Below, piece by piece: positions 13,068 to 24,741 of a stretch of 60,000 nt of DNA; within the stretch, counting starts at the first letter, position 1, and each line of letters starts with the position of its first letter. Origin of the DNA: Antedon mediterranea (Eukaryota; Echinodermata; Crinoidea; Comatulida; Antedonidae). Made by a program: the position numbers and the translations under genes. Below the pieces are notes generated by a model. It saw only the letters and a program-made list of their open reading frames with translations, had not been told where the DNA came from and ran no database searches. The stretch lies in assembly GCF_964355755.1 (NCBI RefSeq), contig NC_092679.1, positions 3,226,001 to 3,286,000 of the forward strand, written 5' to 3'.

Positions 13068-16000
13068 CCCCCGTTTTCTCACAAATACAGTACCAAATTT
13101 CACTATAATATTTAAAATCGTAATTGAGTTACACTCAGATTTAAAAGATGAGGGCTGAGTAAACAGGACCAGCGGGCCTACTCTAACTTATACTGGACGA
13201 CTAAGGAGGTACCCTAGTATAATCCCACCAAGTGACTTCCAGGAGCAATCCGCCATTTTCTCACAAATACAGTATCAAATTTCACTATATAAAAAATTGT
13301 AATTGAGTTACACTCAGATTTAAAAGATGAGGGCTGAGTAAACGGGACCAGCGGTCCTACTCTAACTTATACTGGACGATTAAGCAGGTCCCCTAGTATA
13401 ATCCCACCAAGTGACTCCCAGGAGCAATCCGCCATTTTCTCACAAATACAGTATCAAATTTCACTATAATATTAAAGATCGTAATTGAGTTACACTCAGA
13501 TTTAAAAGATGAGGGCTGAGTCAACAGGGCCAGCGGTCCTACTCTAACTTATACTGGACGACTCAGGAGGTACCCAAGTATAATCCCACCAAGTGACTCC
13601 CAGGAGCAATCCGCCATTTTCTCACAAATACAGTATCAAATTTCACTGTAATATTAAAGATCGTAATTGAGTTACACTCAGATTTAAAAGATGAGGGCTG
13701 AGTCAACAGGGCCAGCGGTCATACTCTAACTTATACTGGACGACTCAGGAGGTACCCAAGTATAATCCCACCAAGTGATTCCCAGGAGCAATCCGCCATT
13801 TTCTCACAAATACAGTATCAAATTTCACTATAAAATTAAAAATCGTAATTGAATTACACTCAGATTTAAAAGATGAGGGCTGAGTAAACAGGACCAGTGG
13901 TCCTACTCTAACTTATACTGGACGACTAAGGAGGTACCCTAGTATAATCCCACCAAGTGACTCCCAGGAGCAATCCGCCATTTTCTCACAAATACAGTAT
14001 CAAATTTCACTATAACATTAAAAATCGGAATTGAGTTACACTCAGATTTAAAAGATGAGGGCTGAGTAAACGGGACCAGTGGTCCCACCCTAACTTATAC
14101 TGAACGACTAAGGAGGTACCCTAGTATAGTCCCACCATGTGACTCCCAGGAGCAATCCGCCATTTTCTCACAAATACAGTATCAAATTTCACTATAATAT
14201 TAAAAATCGTAATTGAGTTACACTCAGATTTAAAAGATGAGGGCTGAGTAAACGGGACCAGCGGTCCTACTATAACTTATAATGGACGATTAAGGCGTTA
14301 CCCTAGTATAATCCAACAAAGTGACTCCTAGGAGCAATCCGCCATTTTCTCACAAATACAGTATCAAATTTCACTATAATATTAAAGATCGTAATTGAGT
14401 TACACTCAGATTTAAAAGATGAGGGCTGAGTAAACAGGACCAGTTGTCCTACTCTAACTTATACTGGACGACTAAGGAGGTACCCTAGTACAATCCCACC
14501 AAGTGACTCCCAGGAGCAATCCGCCATTTTCTCACAAATACAATATCAAATTTCACTATAATATTAAAGATCGTAATTGAGTTACACTCAGATTTAAAAG
14601 ATGAGGGCTGAGTCAACATTGCCAGCGGTCCTACTCTAACTTATACTGGACGACTAAAGGGGTACCCAAGTATAATCCCACCAAGTGACTCCCAGGAGCA
14701 ATCCGCCATTTTCTCACAAATACAGTATCAAATTTCACTATAATAATAAAAATCGTAATTGAGTTACACTCAGATTTAAAAGATGAGGGCTGAGTAAACA
14801 AGACCAGTGGTCCTACTCTAACTTATACTGAACGACTAAGGAGGTGCCCTAGTATAATCCCACCAAGTGACTCCCAGGAGCAATCCGCCATTTTCTCACA
14901 AATACAGTATCAAATTTCACTATATAAGAAATCGTAATTGAGTTACACTCAGATTTAAAAGATGAGGGCTGAGTAAACAGGGCCAGCGGTCCTACTCTAA
15001 CTTATACTGGACGACTCAGGAGGTACCCAAGTATAATCCCACCAAGTGACTCCCAGGAGCAATCCGCCATTTTCTCACAAATACAGTATCAAATTTCACT
15101 GTAATATTAAAGATCGTAATTGAGTTACACTCAGATTTAAAAGATGAGGGCTGAGTCAACAGGGCCAGCGGTCATACTCTAACTTATACTGGACGACTCA
15201 GGAGGTACCCAAGTATAATCCCACCAAGTGATTCCCAGGAGCAATCCGCCATTTTCTCACAAATACAGTATCAAATTTCACTATAAAATTAAAAATCGTA
15301 ATTGAATTACACTCAGATTTAAAAGATGAGGGCTGAGTAAACAGGACCAGTGGTCCTACTCTAACTTATACTGGACGACTAAGGAGGTACCCTAGTATAA
15401 TCCCACCAAGTGACTCCTAGGAGCAATCCGCCATTTTCTCACAAATACAGTATCAAATTTCACTATAATATTAAAAATCGGAATTGAGTTACACTCAGAT
15501 TTAAAAGATGAGGGCTGAGTAAACGGGACCAGTGGTCCCACCCTAACTTATACTGAACGACTAAGGAGGTACCCTAGTATAGTCCCACCATGTGACTCCC
15601 AGGAGCAATCCGCCATTTTCTCACAAATACAGTATCAAATTTCACTATAATATTAAAAATCGTAATTGAGTTACACTCAGATTTAAAAGATGAGGGCTGA
15701 GTAAACGGGACCAGCGGTCCTACTATAACTTATAATGGACGATTAAGGCGTTACCCTAGTATAATCCAACAAAGTGACTCCTAGGAGCAATCCGCCATTT
15801 TCTCACAAATACAGTATCAAATTTCACTATAATATTAAAGATCGTAATTGAGTTACACTCAGATTTAAAAGATGAGGGCTGAGTAAACAGGACCAGTTGT
15901 CCTACTCTAACTTATACTGGACGACTAAGGAGGTACCCTAGTACAATCCCACCAAGTGACTCCCAGGAGCAATCCGCCATTTTCTCACAAATACAATATC

Positions 16001-19000
16001 AAATTTCACTATAATATTAAAGATCGTAATTGAGTTACACTCAGATTTAAAAGATGAGGGCTGAGTCAACATTGCCAGCGGTCCTACTCTAACTTATACT
16101 GGACGACTAAGGGGGTACCCAAGTATAATCCCACCAAGTGACTCCCAGGAGCAATCCGCCATTTTCTCACAAATACAGTATCAAATTTCACTATAATAAT
16201 AAAAATCGTAATTGAGTTACACTCAGATTTAAAAGATGAGGGCTGAGTAAACAAGACCAGTGGTCCTACTCTAACTTATACTGGACGACTAAGGAGGTGC
16301 CCTAGTATAATCCCACCAAGTGACTCCCAGGAGCAATCCGCCATTTTCTCACAAATACAGTATCAAATTTCACTATATAAGAAATCGTAATTGAGTTACA
16401 CTCAGATTTAAAAGATGAGGGCTGAGTAAACGGGACCAGCGGTCCTACTATAACTTATAATGGACGATTAAGGCGTTACCCTGGTATAATCCAACCAAGT
16501 GACTCCTAGGAGCAATCCGCCATTTTCTCACAAATACAGTATCAAATTTCACTATAATATTAAAGATCGTAATTGAGTTACACTCAGATTTAAAAGATGA
16601 GGGCTGAGTAAACAGGACCAGTGGTCCTACTCTAACTTATACTGGACGACTAAGGAGGTACCCTAGTACAATCCCACCAAGTGACTCCCAGGAGCAATCC
16701 GCCATTTTCTCACAAATACAATATCAAATTTCACTATAATATTAAAGATCGTAATTGAGTTACACTCAGATTTAAAAGATGAGGGCTGAGTCAAAAAGGC
16801 CAGCGGTCCTACTCTAACTTATACTGGACGACTAAGGGGGTACCCAAGTATAATCCAACCAAGTGACTCCCAGGAGCAATCCGTCATTTTCTCACAAATA
16901 CAGTATCAAATTTCACTATAATATTAAAAATCGTAATTGAGTTACACTCAGATTTAAAAGATGAGGGCTGAGTAAACAAGACCAGTGGTCCTACTCTAAC
17001 TTATACTGGACGACTAAGGAGGTGCCCTAGTATAATCCCACCAAGTGACTCCCAGGAGCAATCCGCCATTTTCTCACAAATACAGTATCAAATTTCACTA
17101 TATAAGAAATCGTAATTGAGTTACACTCAGGTTTAAAAGATGAGGGCTGAGTAAACGGGACCAGCGGTCCTACTCTAACTTATACTTGACGATTAAGGAG
17201 GTCCCCTAGTATAATCCCACCAAGTGACTCCTAGGAGCAATCCGCAATTTTCTCACAAATACAGTATCAAATTTCACTATAATATTAAAGATCGTAATTG
17301 AGTTACACTCAGATTTAAAAGATGAGGGCTGAGTAAACAGGACCAGCGGTCCTACCCTAACTTATACTGGACGACTAAGGAGGTACCCTAGTATAATCCC
17401 ACCAAGTGACTCCCAGGAGCAATCCGCCATTTTCTCACAAATACAGTATCAAATTTCACTATAATATTAAAAATCGGAATTGAGTTACACTCAGATTTAA
17501 AAGATGAGGGCTGAGTAAACGGGACCAGTGGTCCCACCCTAACTTATACTGGACGACTAAGGAGTTACCCTAGTATAATCCCACGAAGTGACTCCCGGGA
17601 GCAATCCGCCATTTTCTCACAAATACAGTATCAAATTTCACTATATAAAAAATCGTAATTGAGTTACACTCAGATTTAAAAGATGAGGGCTGAGTAAACG
17701 GGACCAGCGGTCCTACTCTAACTTATACTGGACGATTAAGGAGGTCCCTTAGTATAATCCCACCAAGTGACTCCCAGGACAAATCCGCCATTTTTTCACA
17801 AATACAGTATCAAATTTCACTATAATAAAATTAAAGATCGTAATTGAGTTACACTCAGATTTAAAAGATGAGGGCTGAGTAAACAGGACCAGTGGTCCTA
17901 CTCTAACTTATACTGAATGACTAAGGAGGTACCCTAGTATAATCCCACCAAGTGACTCCCAGGAGCAATCCGCCATTTTCTCACAAATACAGTATCAAAT
18001 TTCACTATAATATTAAAAATCGTAATTGAGTTACACTCAGATTTAAAAGATGAGGGCTGAGTAAACGGGACCAGTGGTCCCACCCTAACTTATACTGGAC
18101 GACTAAGGACGTACCCTAGTATAATCCCACCAAGTGACTCCCAGGAGCAATCCGCCATTTTCTCACAAATACAGTATCAAATTTCACTATAATATTAAAA
18201 ATCGTAATTGAGTTACACTCAGATTTAAAAGATGAGGGCTGAGTAAACAAGACCAGCGGTCCTACTCTAACTTATACTGGACAACTAAGGAGGTACCCTA
18301 GTATAATCCCACCGAGTGACTTCCAGGAGCAATCCGCCATTTTCTCACAAATACAGTATCAAATTTTACTATAATATTAAAAATCGTAATTGAGTTACAC
18401 TTAGAATTAAAAGATGAGGGCTGAGTAAACAAGACCAGCGGTCCTACTCTAACTTATACTGGACGACTAAGGAGGTACCCTAGTATAATCCCACCAAGTG
18501 ACTCCCAGGAGCAATCCGCCATTTTCTCACAAATACAGTATCAAATTTCACTATATAAAAAATCGTAATTGAATTACACTCAGATTTAAAAGATGAGGGC
18601 TGAGTAAACGGGACCAGCGGTCCTACTCTAACTTATACTGGACGATTAAGGAGGTCCCCTAGTATAATCCCACCAAGTGACTCCTAGGAGCAATCCGCCA
18701 TTTTCTCACAAATACAGTATCAAATTTCACTATAATATTAAAAATCGTAATTGAGTTACACTCAGATTTAAAAGATGAGGGCTGAGTAAACAGGACCAGC
18801 GGTCCTACTCTAACTTATACTGGACGACAAAGGAGGCACCCTAGTATAATCCCACCAAGTGACTCCCAGGAGCAATCCGCCATTTTCTCACAAATACAGT
18901 ATCAAATTTCACTATAATATTAAAAATCGGAATTGAGTTACACTCAGATTTAAAAGATGAGGGCTGAGTAAACGGGACCAGTGGTCCCACCCTAACTTAT

Positions 19001-19068
19001 ACTGGACGACTAAGTAGGTACCCTAATATAATTCCACCAAGTGACTCCCAGGAGCAATCCGCCATTTT
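13068..19068 (-). repeat. Right arm: ~33 tandem units of ~182 bp, inverted
   Basis: Same unit as the left arm, in reverse complement (CCGCCATTTTCTCAC, GAGTTACACTCAGATTTAA, GATGAGGGCTGAGT). The arm starts at CCCCCGTTTTCTCAC directly after left-arm sequence. Confidence 0.92.
13530..16383 (-). repeat. 8-unit higher-order duplication inside the right arm
   Basis: A block from about 13530 to 14930 recurs at 14983-16383 with a constant offset of 1453 bp. Rare markers line up: TTTCACTGTA at 13641 and 15094, TATATAAGAA at 14921 and 16374, and an unusual AATGGACGATTAAGGCG segment in both. A further TATATAAGAA at 17099 is four units on, so a half-length copy may follow. Confidence 0.8.
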
Positions 19069-19223
19069 CTCACAAATATTGAATTTCTAATACTATAAAA
19101 ACCTTAAATACTGAAAATGTGAAAAATACACAAACGGCGTTTCATAGTTATTGTCGGCTGGAAAAAATAAAAGTGGGCTGGCTTATTGTCGGCTGGCTTA
19201 TTGTCGGCTAGCTTGACACAAGC
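19069..19223 (-). repeat. Right outer terminal inverted repeat of the foldback
   Basis: Reverse complement of 6243-6400 apart from a missing 3-bp GCT insertion (left TATTGCTTAAGG, right equivalent TATTTAAGG) and one G/C difference near the third 15-mer. Confidence 0.9.
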
Positions 19224-19232
19224 CCCTCGCAC
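19224..19232 (+). repeat. Right target-site duplication, CCCTCGCAC
   Basis: Identical to 6234-6242. Together the pair defines the exact insertion point, and the empty site can be read as ...AACCCTCGCACTGAATCGG. Confidence 0.92.
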
Positions 19233-19278
19233 TGAATCGGTTGCGTTGTGAATCTAATCGCGATAACAACACTGGCCT

Positions 19279-19293
19279 AGAAATTTCTAGAAA
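19279..19293 (+). promoter_or_regulatory. Perfect three-module heat shock element in the DNAAF2 leader
   Basis: GAAATTTCTAGAA gives GAA (19280-19282), TTC (19285-19287) and GAA (19290-19292) with exact two-base gaps, the canonical alternating nGAAn arrangement bound by HSF1 trimers. It lies about 60 bp before the start codon, so it is in the core promoter or early 5' leader. Confidence 0.55.
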
Positions 19294-19351
19294 CCGACAT
19301 CAAGTAGTATTTTCTCTGCAAAAAGTCAATAAATCAGCTTGCCGTTACAAA

Positions 19352-22300
19352 ATGGATTCTCTCAAAGATATGGATATAACGTCAGAGGAGGTGGAGAAGT
19401 TGCAAAAAGCATTAAAAGATGAAAAATTCCGAAAATTGTTCGTTGAATATGCAGAGGAAATCTCTAATCCGGAAAATCGTAAATTGTATGAAGAAGAGAT
19501 CACAAAAATGGAGGCCGCACGTGGAATGGATGCCCAGTTCATTTACCCCCAACCTGGATTTGTAGTAAAAACAAGCGTTGATGGTGATAAAAAAGCATTC
19601 ATTAATATTTGTAAAAATGATAAAATTGAGAAAGCTTCTTCGACCACTACGTATAGGACTAATTCTGACGGGGTCAAAACAAAAGGTAATCAGTGGTCAA
19701 TGCCCCATAGCATGTCGGAAGGAAGGGATGATGTCGATAAATCAGGAGGTGTTTGCAGAGTTTATGATGTTGTTTTTCACCCAGACACATTTGCAGCTGC
19801 AGAGAAAGAACCTCGTCTGAAACAAATGATGATTGATACAGCAGTTAATGGCATCGAAAACAAATTTAATGTTAAATTTGATAAACCAAATATCAAAGAA
19901 TTTAAAAAGTTAAAATTTAAAGGAACTCCAGTTGCAACAATTTTAAGAACTAACGTCAAGGGGGAAAAGGAACCAGCTAGAGTCGAGGATGGGGTGGATG
20001 CTTTAAATTTAAAATACCCGTATGACAATAAATGTAAATCGACTAAATCAAACAGCAAAAAACCTCAAAAAAATTATCAAAGCCTTCCCAAAAAAGATAC
20101 AAAATTAACGTACACTGTTCCAGAGTACAACATCATTCACCGGGGAGAATTTGACATGCAGAATTTCACAAATGCACCAGACTCTATGACCACCACAAGA
20201 CCGAAAGAACTTGTCGTTAAAATAAAACTACCTCTTCTCGAGTCTGCTGCCAACGTTGACCTTGAGGTCTTCGAACGGCAACTTATCATTGAAAGCGTTA
20301 AACCAGCTGCGTATAAATTAGACCTTGCGTTGCCATATCCCGTGAACGACGATGTAGGCAGCGCAAAGTTTGACAAGAGTAAACGATGTCTGGTGGTCAC
20401 ACTTCCAGTACTGCCATCACCAATCCCAGACATGCCGTCGTTTGAACCAGCAAAGACTGAACCATTGATCCAAGAACTGCCAAGTTCTACTCAAGAGAAA
20501 TTATTCCCAACAAAAATGGAAGAATCTAACGAGGGACATGAAAAAGAAATATTAGTTTTAGAAAAATCAAATTGCGAGGAAGACTTGATAAAAACCGAAG
20601 AAACATCGGAGACTATCGATAAAGTTGATAGTGTTGAAAACCAAAGATTAGCCGTGATTGGAAAGGAGAAGAATAAGGTATAAAGGTCCAAAGTTTGTAA
20701 CTTGGATTTTACAGCTTCTTCTGACTAGCTGCTCCATGTTGGATTTGCAATCCCATCCTCTCACAACACCCTCCTCCCCCTCTCACTTTTTTCAAGCAGT
20801 TTTTTGTCTACACAATCCTTAAAGATGTATTCTCCCCCCAAGAAAAATAAAGATTTAAAAAATCAGACTTTAAAGGCCATTTTGCAGTTTTAATAAAGTT
20901 ATTCACTTCTATAAAAAAAAAACCCAAAAAATTATTATTTCACTAATAGAAAAGGACAAACGAAACGGTTAATTTTAACCAAAAATCATTGTCTGACAGA
21001 CAATTTAAGTATTTTTTGCTTTGAATTACATTTTTTTCAGGTAAAACTTTTTTTCTTTTTCGATCCAGTTTTTGGTCAAAGTTAACTACTATTACGTGAC
21101 ATTAAAATGGCGTATTAAAAAAATGAAAAAAAAAATTGTTAGGGTGACAATATATCTTTAAATTTAGTGTAAATTCATTGACCCCAGATAACCTTGGCTA
21201 TATAAACCATTTTTAATGGATTAATAATTATCCTTGCAAACTCACCCAAGGGTGGAAGTACATGACCCTGTAGTTAATTCAAGTTTTAAAAAATACCTCT
21301 TTACATGAATGGTTTGAGCCAGTTAATAATAATATAGTTTTTACTGTCTACTGCATCACAAAAGCAAATTCATAAACTGGTTTATTCTGTGTAAATAGTG
21401 ATTTCTGGAAAAACAAATTTCATTTATTAAGTTTGTATGAGTCTGGAAATACATTCTGGAAAATTCAAAATTTGTTTTTCTGAGGGACTGCTTGTCTAAC
21501 ATGTTTCAATTGTTGGAAATATTTAGTACAACATTCACTTCAAAAGTGTGTATTCTTTTGTTTTATATTTTTATATAGACTTTATAATTATATATGTATA
21601 TAAGTACAACAGCATATACAGAATTTTTGTTTACATAATTTATTTATGTGAGTATACAGTGAGTGACAGTGTGTGTCTAAGAATATCTGATTGAACTTTG
21701 TACCGAGAGTGTTATTTATGTATTTTAGAGAACTATTGATTTGCACTTTGATGCATAAAGCATGGCGTAAAGAATAAGTAAATCGGTAACATTCAGAAAT
21801 ACTAACGCTTAAAGCCACATTTCCATGTATTTACATTATTTTGTTAATTGTAAATTTTATTGTACAATTTAAAAGCAATGCATACAGTAAGTGTCATTAA
21901 AATTAGACAGAGTGCTGCTTACCCTCCTCCCATTCTGAATCTACAATTAAAAGAATGATGAACTCACTGGATTGTGTTTAAACAAACGCTGTCAACCATT
22001 TTAATAGATTCTAAAAAAATAATGCACTTTTTTTCTGTGTTCAGGAGAAAAACCGTATTCCAGATTACCCAGCATTCACTTTTAAGCAGGACGATGATTT
22101 TGTTCATCTGGTTATCGATGCTTCTGGCGTCCAATCTGCAGATGTTTCGTACCAACTTCCAGCTCTTCAAGATGCCGTCAGCATTACAATAAACAACGCA
22201 GTCACTCCAGACGGCTTAGTTCAATACGCGATGCATCTTAAATTTACAAATGGTTGTACAATCAGTAAGGATGCATCTGTAGACGTCTCAACGGAGAATG

Positions 22301-24159
22301 TGGTCGTTGTTTTGGAGAAACAACCAAGTTGCAAAGGACTCTGGAAAATGTTTTTGGCTGGAATTGACGAAAATTCCTTGCAGGTAAATGGAAACTTGAC
22401 ACATGGTAGCAGTTTCTGTATTTACCCTATTCAGACTAGCAATATTATTATGATCATTTTTTAAATAATATTAATTAAAAAACACATTTTGAGACCCAAT
22501 AAAATGTCCCCTTTTTAAAATGGGTTTTCCCTGAATAGAGGTTGATTGTTTGTAGTGTTTTTTAGCACAAATCTTCGCCTTAATAATGTTGTCTATTGTA
22601 TTGTATTAGATTTTAATAAATAAAATTATTTATGTTTGTAGGAAAAGAAATTTATCACTGAAGAAAATGTGAAAACCGTGTTTGACGTAGAAAGTCGGAG
22701 CAGAGTGTTTGAGGATTGTACTAGTGATGTGAAGTTTAATGTCACCAGATTGAATGCGGATGAAATGCATGTCAAAGTCAATGTAAGTCTGTTATTATCA
22801 ATAATGTAATCTATCTATCATAATCAATATATTGGTTCAATAATCAATCGTTCAATATAGTAAATCTAATCTTTCAGTTCTTGTCGATTTTTTTCTCCGT
22901 ATATCAAGTCAATTTAAATATCTCTTTTAAAAAAAAATGAAAATAAAATATGCTTGTATCATGTGATTTGATTTATTTTGATACTATACAAGTACCAGAC
23001 ATAGCCCCTCTAAATTCCGAGAAGGGGATTTTCATCCTCGGGGCTTCCCAATCCAATAACTGATAGATAAGCTACAGATCTATAGCATGAATCTGCCCAC
23101 ATTTGTAGGAAAGAGCTAATTGTTTTATATATATTTTTGTAGTTAATTGATACAGATTCTAATGAAAAACATGAAAAGAAAGATGAAAAAGTGGAAAATA
23201 TTACAGAAGGTGCCGTAGTTGATGGTAAAGGTGACTTAACTGCTCAAGAGGATTCCATGACCAAGTCTGAATATGACACATCAGTGGATGCATGGAAGAA
23301 TCTAGACTTGGATGGATGCAACGGGAGCTCATCTCCACCATCGACGCCAACGTCGCCCTCTAACTTAAAAAGCCTTCTTAGAAGGAACCGCAGACGAGCT
23401 CATAAATCGGTAAGCTTCTGCGAAGAGGTCGAGGTTGAGACGCTTGTAAAGAAGGGCAAAGGTAAAAAGGGGCAGCAACCTAAAATGAGGCGGGCTTTGT
23501 CCTACGAGAGGATCAAAGACAACTCGTGGAATTCTTACAGCGATTCCGAGTTTGTGTTAAACTCTGACAACATCAAAGTGAACATTCTAAAAGCGAGAGA
23601 AACAGGTCATAACAAAAGAAGGAATCGGAGAGCTCAGAAATATAATCTTGCTAGAAGCAGTGACTCGGAACTGGTTGACGGAAAAGGGGAATCTCCAAGA
23701 GAGAGGCCAAAGGTCAAGTTGTCTAAGAAACAAATGAGAAGGCAGAGAAAGTTGATTAATAAGAACAGTAAGGTTAATGAGAGTGCTAGCGATCGATCAG
23801 AAACTTCTGAGGAAGAGACTTCTGGTAACGGAAAAGAGACTGGTAACAGTATGACGGAACCATCAGAAACTTCTGAGGAAGAAAGTTCTGGCAGTGGGAA
23901 AGAATTCGGCGAAGAAGACACTTCTGGTATGACGAGTAAAGAGTTTGGTGGAGATGATGGTGCTTTAGAGGTTTTTGAGAATGGCGCAAGTGCAGATTCG
24001 GAGCCAAAACACAATAACAATAATGTAGAAAAAACGAAAAGCAAAGAATTTCTTGAAGAAGAAGATGACAAAAATGAAGACAAACCTCTTGAACTTCAAA
24101 ATCATAACACTACAAGTGCTGTCAGCTTTTCAAATGTTTTAATTCATGAATTGGATTAA
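19352..24159 (+). CDS. DNAAF2: DNAAF2 / Kintoun, dynein axonemal assembly factor (PIH1 family)
   Basis: Exons 19352-20677, 22045-22383, 22642-22782 and 23143-24159, all phase 0 with GT/AG borders, encode 940 residues. Kintoun is a cytoplasmic PIH1 protein that works with HSP70/HSP90 to pre-assemble axonemal dynein arms. Residues about 40-200 are the PIH1 domain (FIYPQPGFVVKT, QWSMPHSMSEGRDD, VYDVVFHPDTF, DTAVNGIENKFNV). Residues about 283-356 are a CS/p23-like domain (RPKELVVKIKLP, LDLALPYPVNDD, RCLVVTLPVLP). Exon 2 begins with the conserved PAFTFKQDDDFVHLVIDA segment. The long last exon is low-complexity: a basic patch, KSVSF at 690-694, then repeated SETSEEE/SGNGKE motifs. The usual length is near 840 residues. 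I chose ATG 19352 because the frame upstream has no ATG. The large first exon matches the vertebrate gene plan. A foldback element ends 120 bp upstream. Confidence 0.95.
20819..21161. mobile_element. MITE family B, copy 1, in DNAAF2 intron 1
   Basis: About 343 bp bounded by TTAA on both sides. The left end reads TTAAAGATGTATTCTCCCCC and the right end, on the minus strand, TTAAAGATATATTGTCACCC. The interior contains a second inverted pair (CATTGTCTGACAGACAAT) at its centre. A related 296-bp copy lies in HSP90 intron 3. TTAA at both ends is compatible with a TTAA target-site duplication. Confidence 0.75.
21163..22044 (+). other. Rest of DNAAF2 intron 1, nothing recognised
   Basis: AT-rich intron sequence ending at the acceptor TGTGTTCAG. 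Open frames on both strands near 21588-22192 are shadows or chance; the part after 22044 is exon 2. Confidence 0.5.
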
Positions 24160-24242
24160 AAGAGATATTAAGTTTATTCATTTATGTATAGTTTGTCATG
24201 AAGAGAGTAGAGTTGTAAGAGTATACCTTACAGAAAACATTG

Positions 24243-24248
24243 AATAAA
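24243..24248 (+). terminator. Poly(A) signal of DNAAF2
   Basis: AATAAA, 84 bp after the TAA stop, followed by T-rich sequence. A second AATAAA lies about 120 bp further on. Confidence 0.6.
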
Positions 24249-24741
24249 ATGGTAACTTCAATCGTATGTATAATTTGACCTTTTCAAAAATACACTATTT
24301 TGTGCCTGATAAATTTATTTAGAAAACTATAATATTATGTTTGTCAATATTATCCTGTACTGTAATAAATACTGTGCTGTCCCATGTACTGTTAAATATT
24401 AAATATTTTTTTAGATTTATGCATTAAGCATTACTAAGTAATAGTAATTGTGTTATTTTGATTAAATTAATTTATTTGTTAAATATAAAATTGCATTTAA
24501 CATATATTTCTGTTTTCTCATTTAATGTTTAAATTCAACTATGTGTATATTTCTTTATTGTATAGTATTATTTTCCTGAAATTTAATTTCGTAAAATAGA
24601 GATCTCTGTTTAAAAGCTTTAAAATGAATGGTTGACTACTTTATATCTTTTATCATAAGTGTCTTTTCAATTCCGTATTAATTGTACTAACCTTAATTCC
24701 GCAGTGCCTCAATTTTAGTTAAGTGCAGGCATCGTTAGCTT

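Larger units (their letters stand above)
6243..19223. mobile_element. Giant foldback transposon (12,981 bp), non-autonomous
   Basis: The element begins GCTTGTGTCAAGCTAGCCG and ends with its reverse complement. Outer domains of 158 bp (left) and 155 bp (right) are nearly identical inverted copies, differing by a 3-bp indel and one substitution noticed by eye. Inside them, about 37 tandem ~182-bp units run to 13067 and about 33 units in the opposite orientation fill the rest. The arms meet with essentially no loop. No transposase or other plausible protein is encoded, so it must have moved in trans. Long inverted repeats built from internal tandem repeats and a 9-bp target duplication match the Foldback class (Drosophila FB, sea-urchin TU), which is linked to Mutator-like elements. 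It sits in the 5' leader or promoter of DNAAF2. Confidence 0.9.

Noticed and set aside
6243-19223. The inverted arrays as a pure assembly artefact
   Set aside because: An artefactual mirror would give identical arms and no target duplication. Here the arms differ in unit number and variants, and CCCTCGCAC flanks both ends. Only the central junction remains in doubt.
19240-19255. An X-box in the DNAAF2 leader (GTTGCGTTGTGAAT)
   Set aside because: Left half fits, right half matches poorly; not better than chance.
19241-19351. Extended N-terminus of DNAAF2 from 19241
   Set aside because: The frame is open but has no ATG before 19352; the protein start at MDSLKDMDIT fits the family.
23191-24159. 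Separate 322-residue gene in the DNAAF2 last exon
   Set aside because: Starts at GTG inside an exon that joins in frame to the three upstream DNAAF2 exons (acceptor at 23142).
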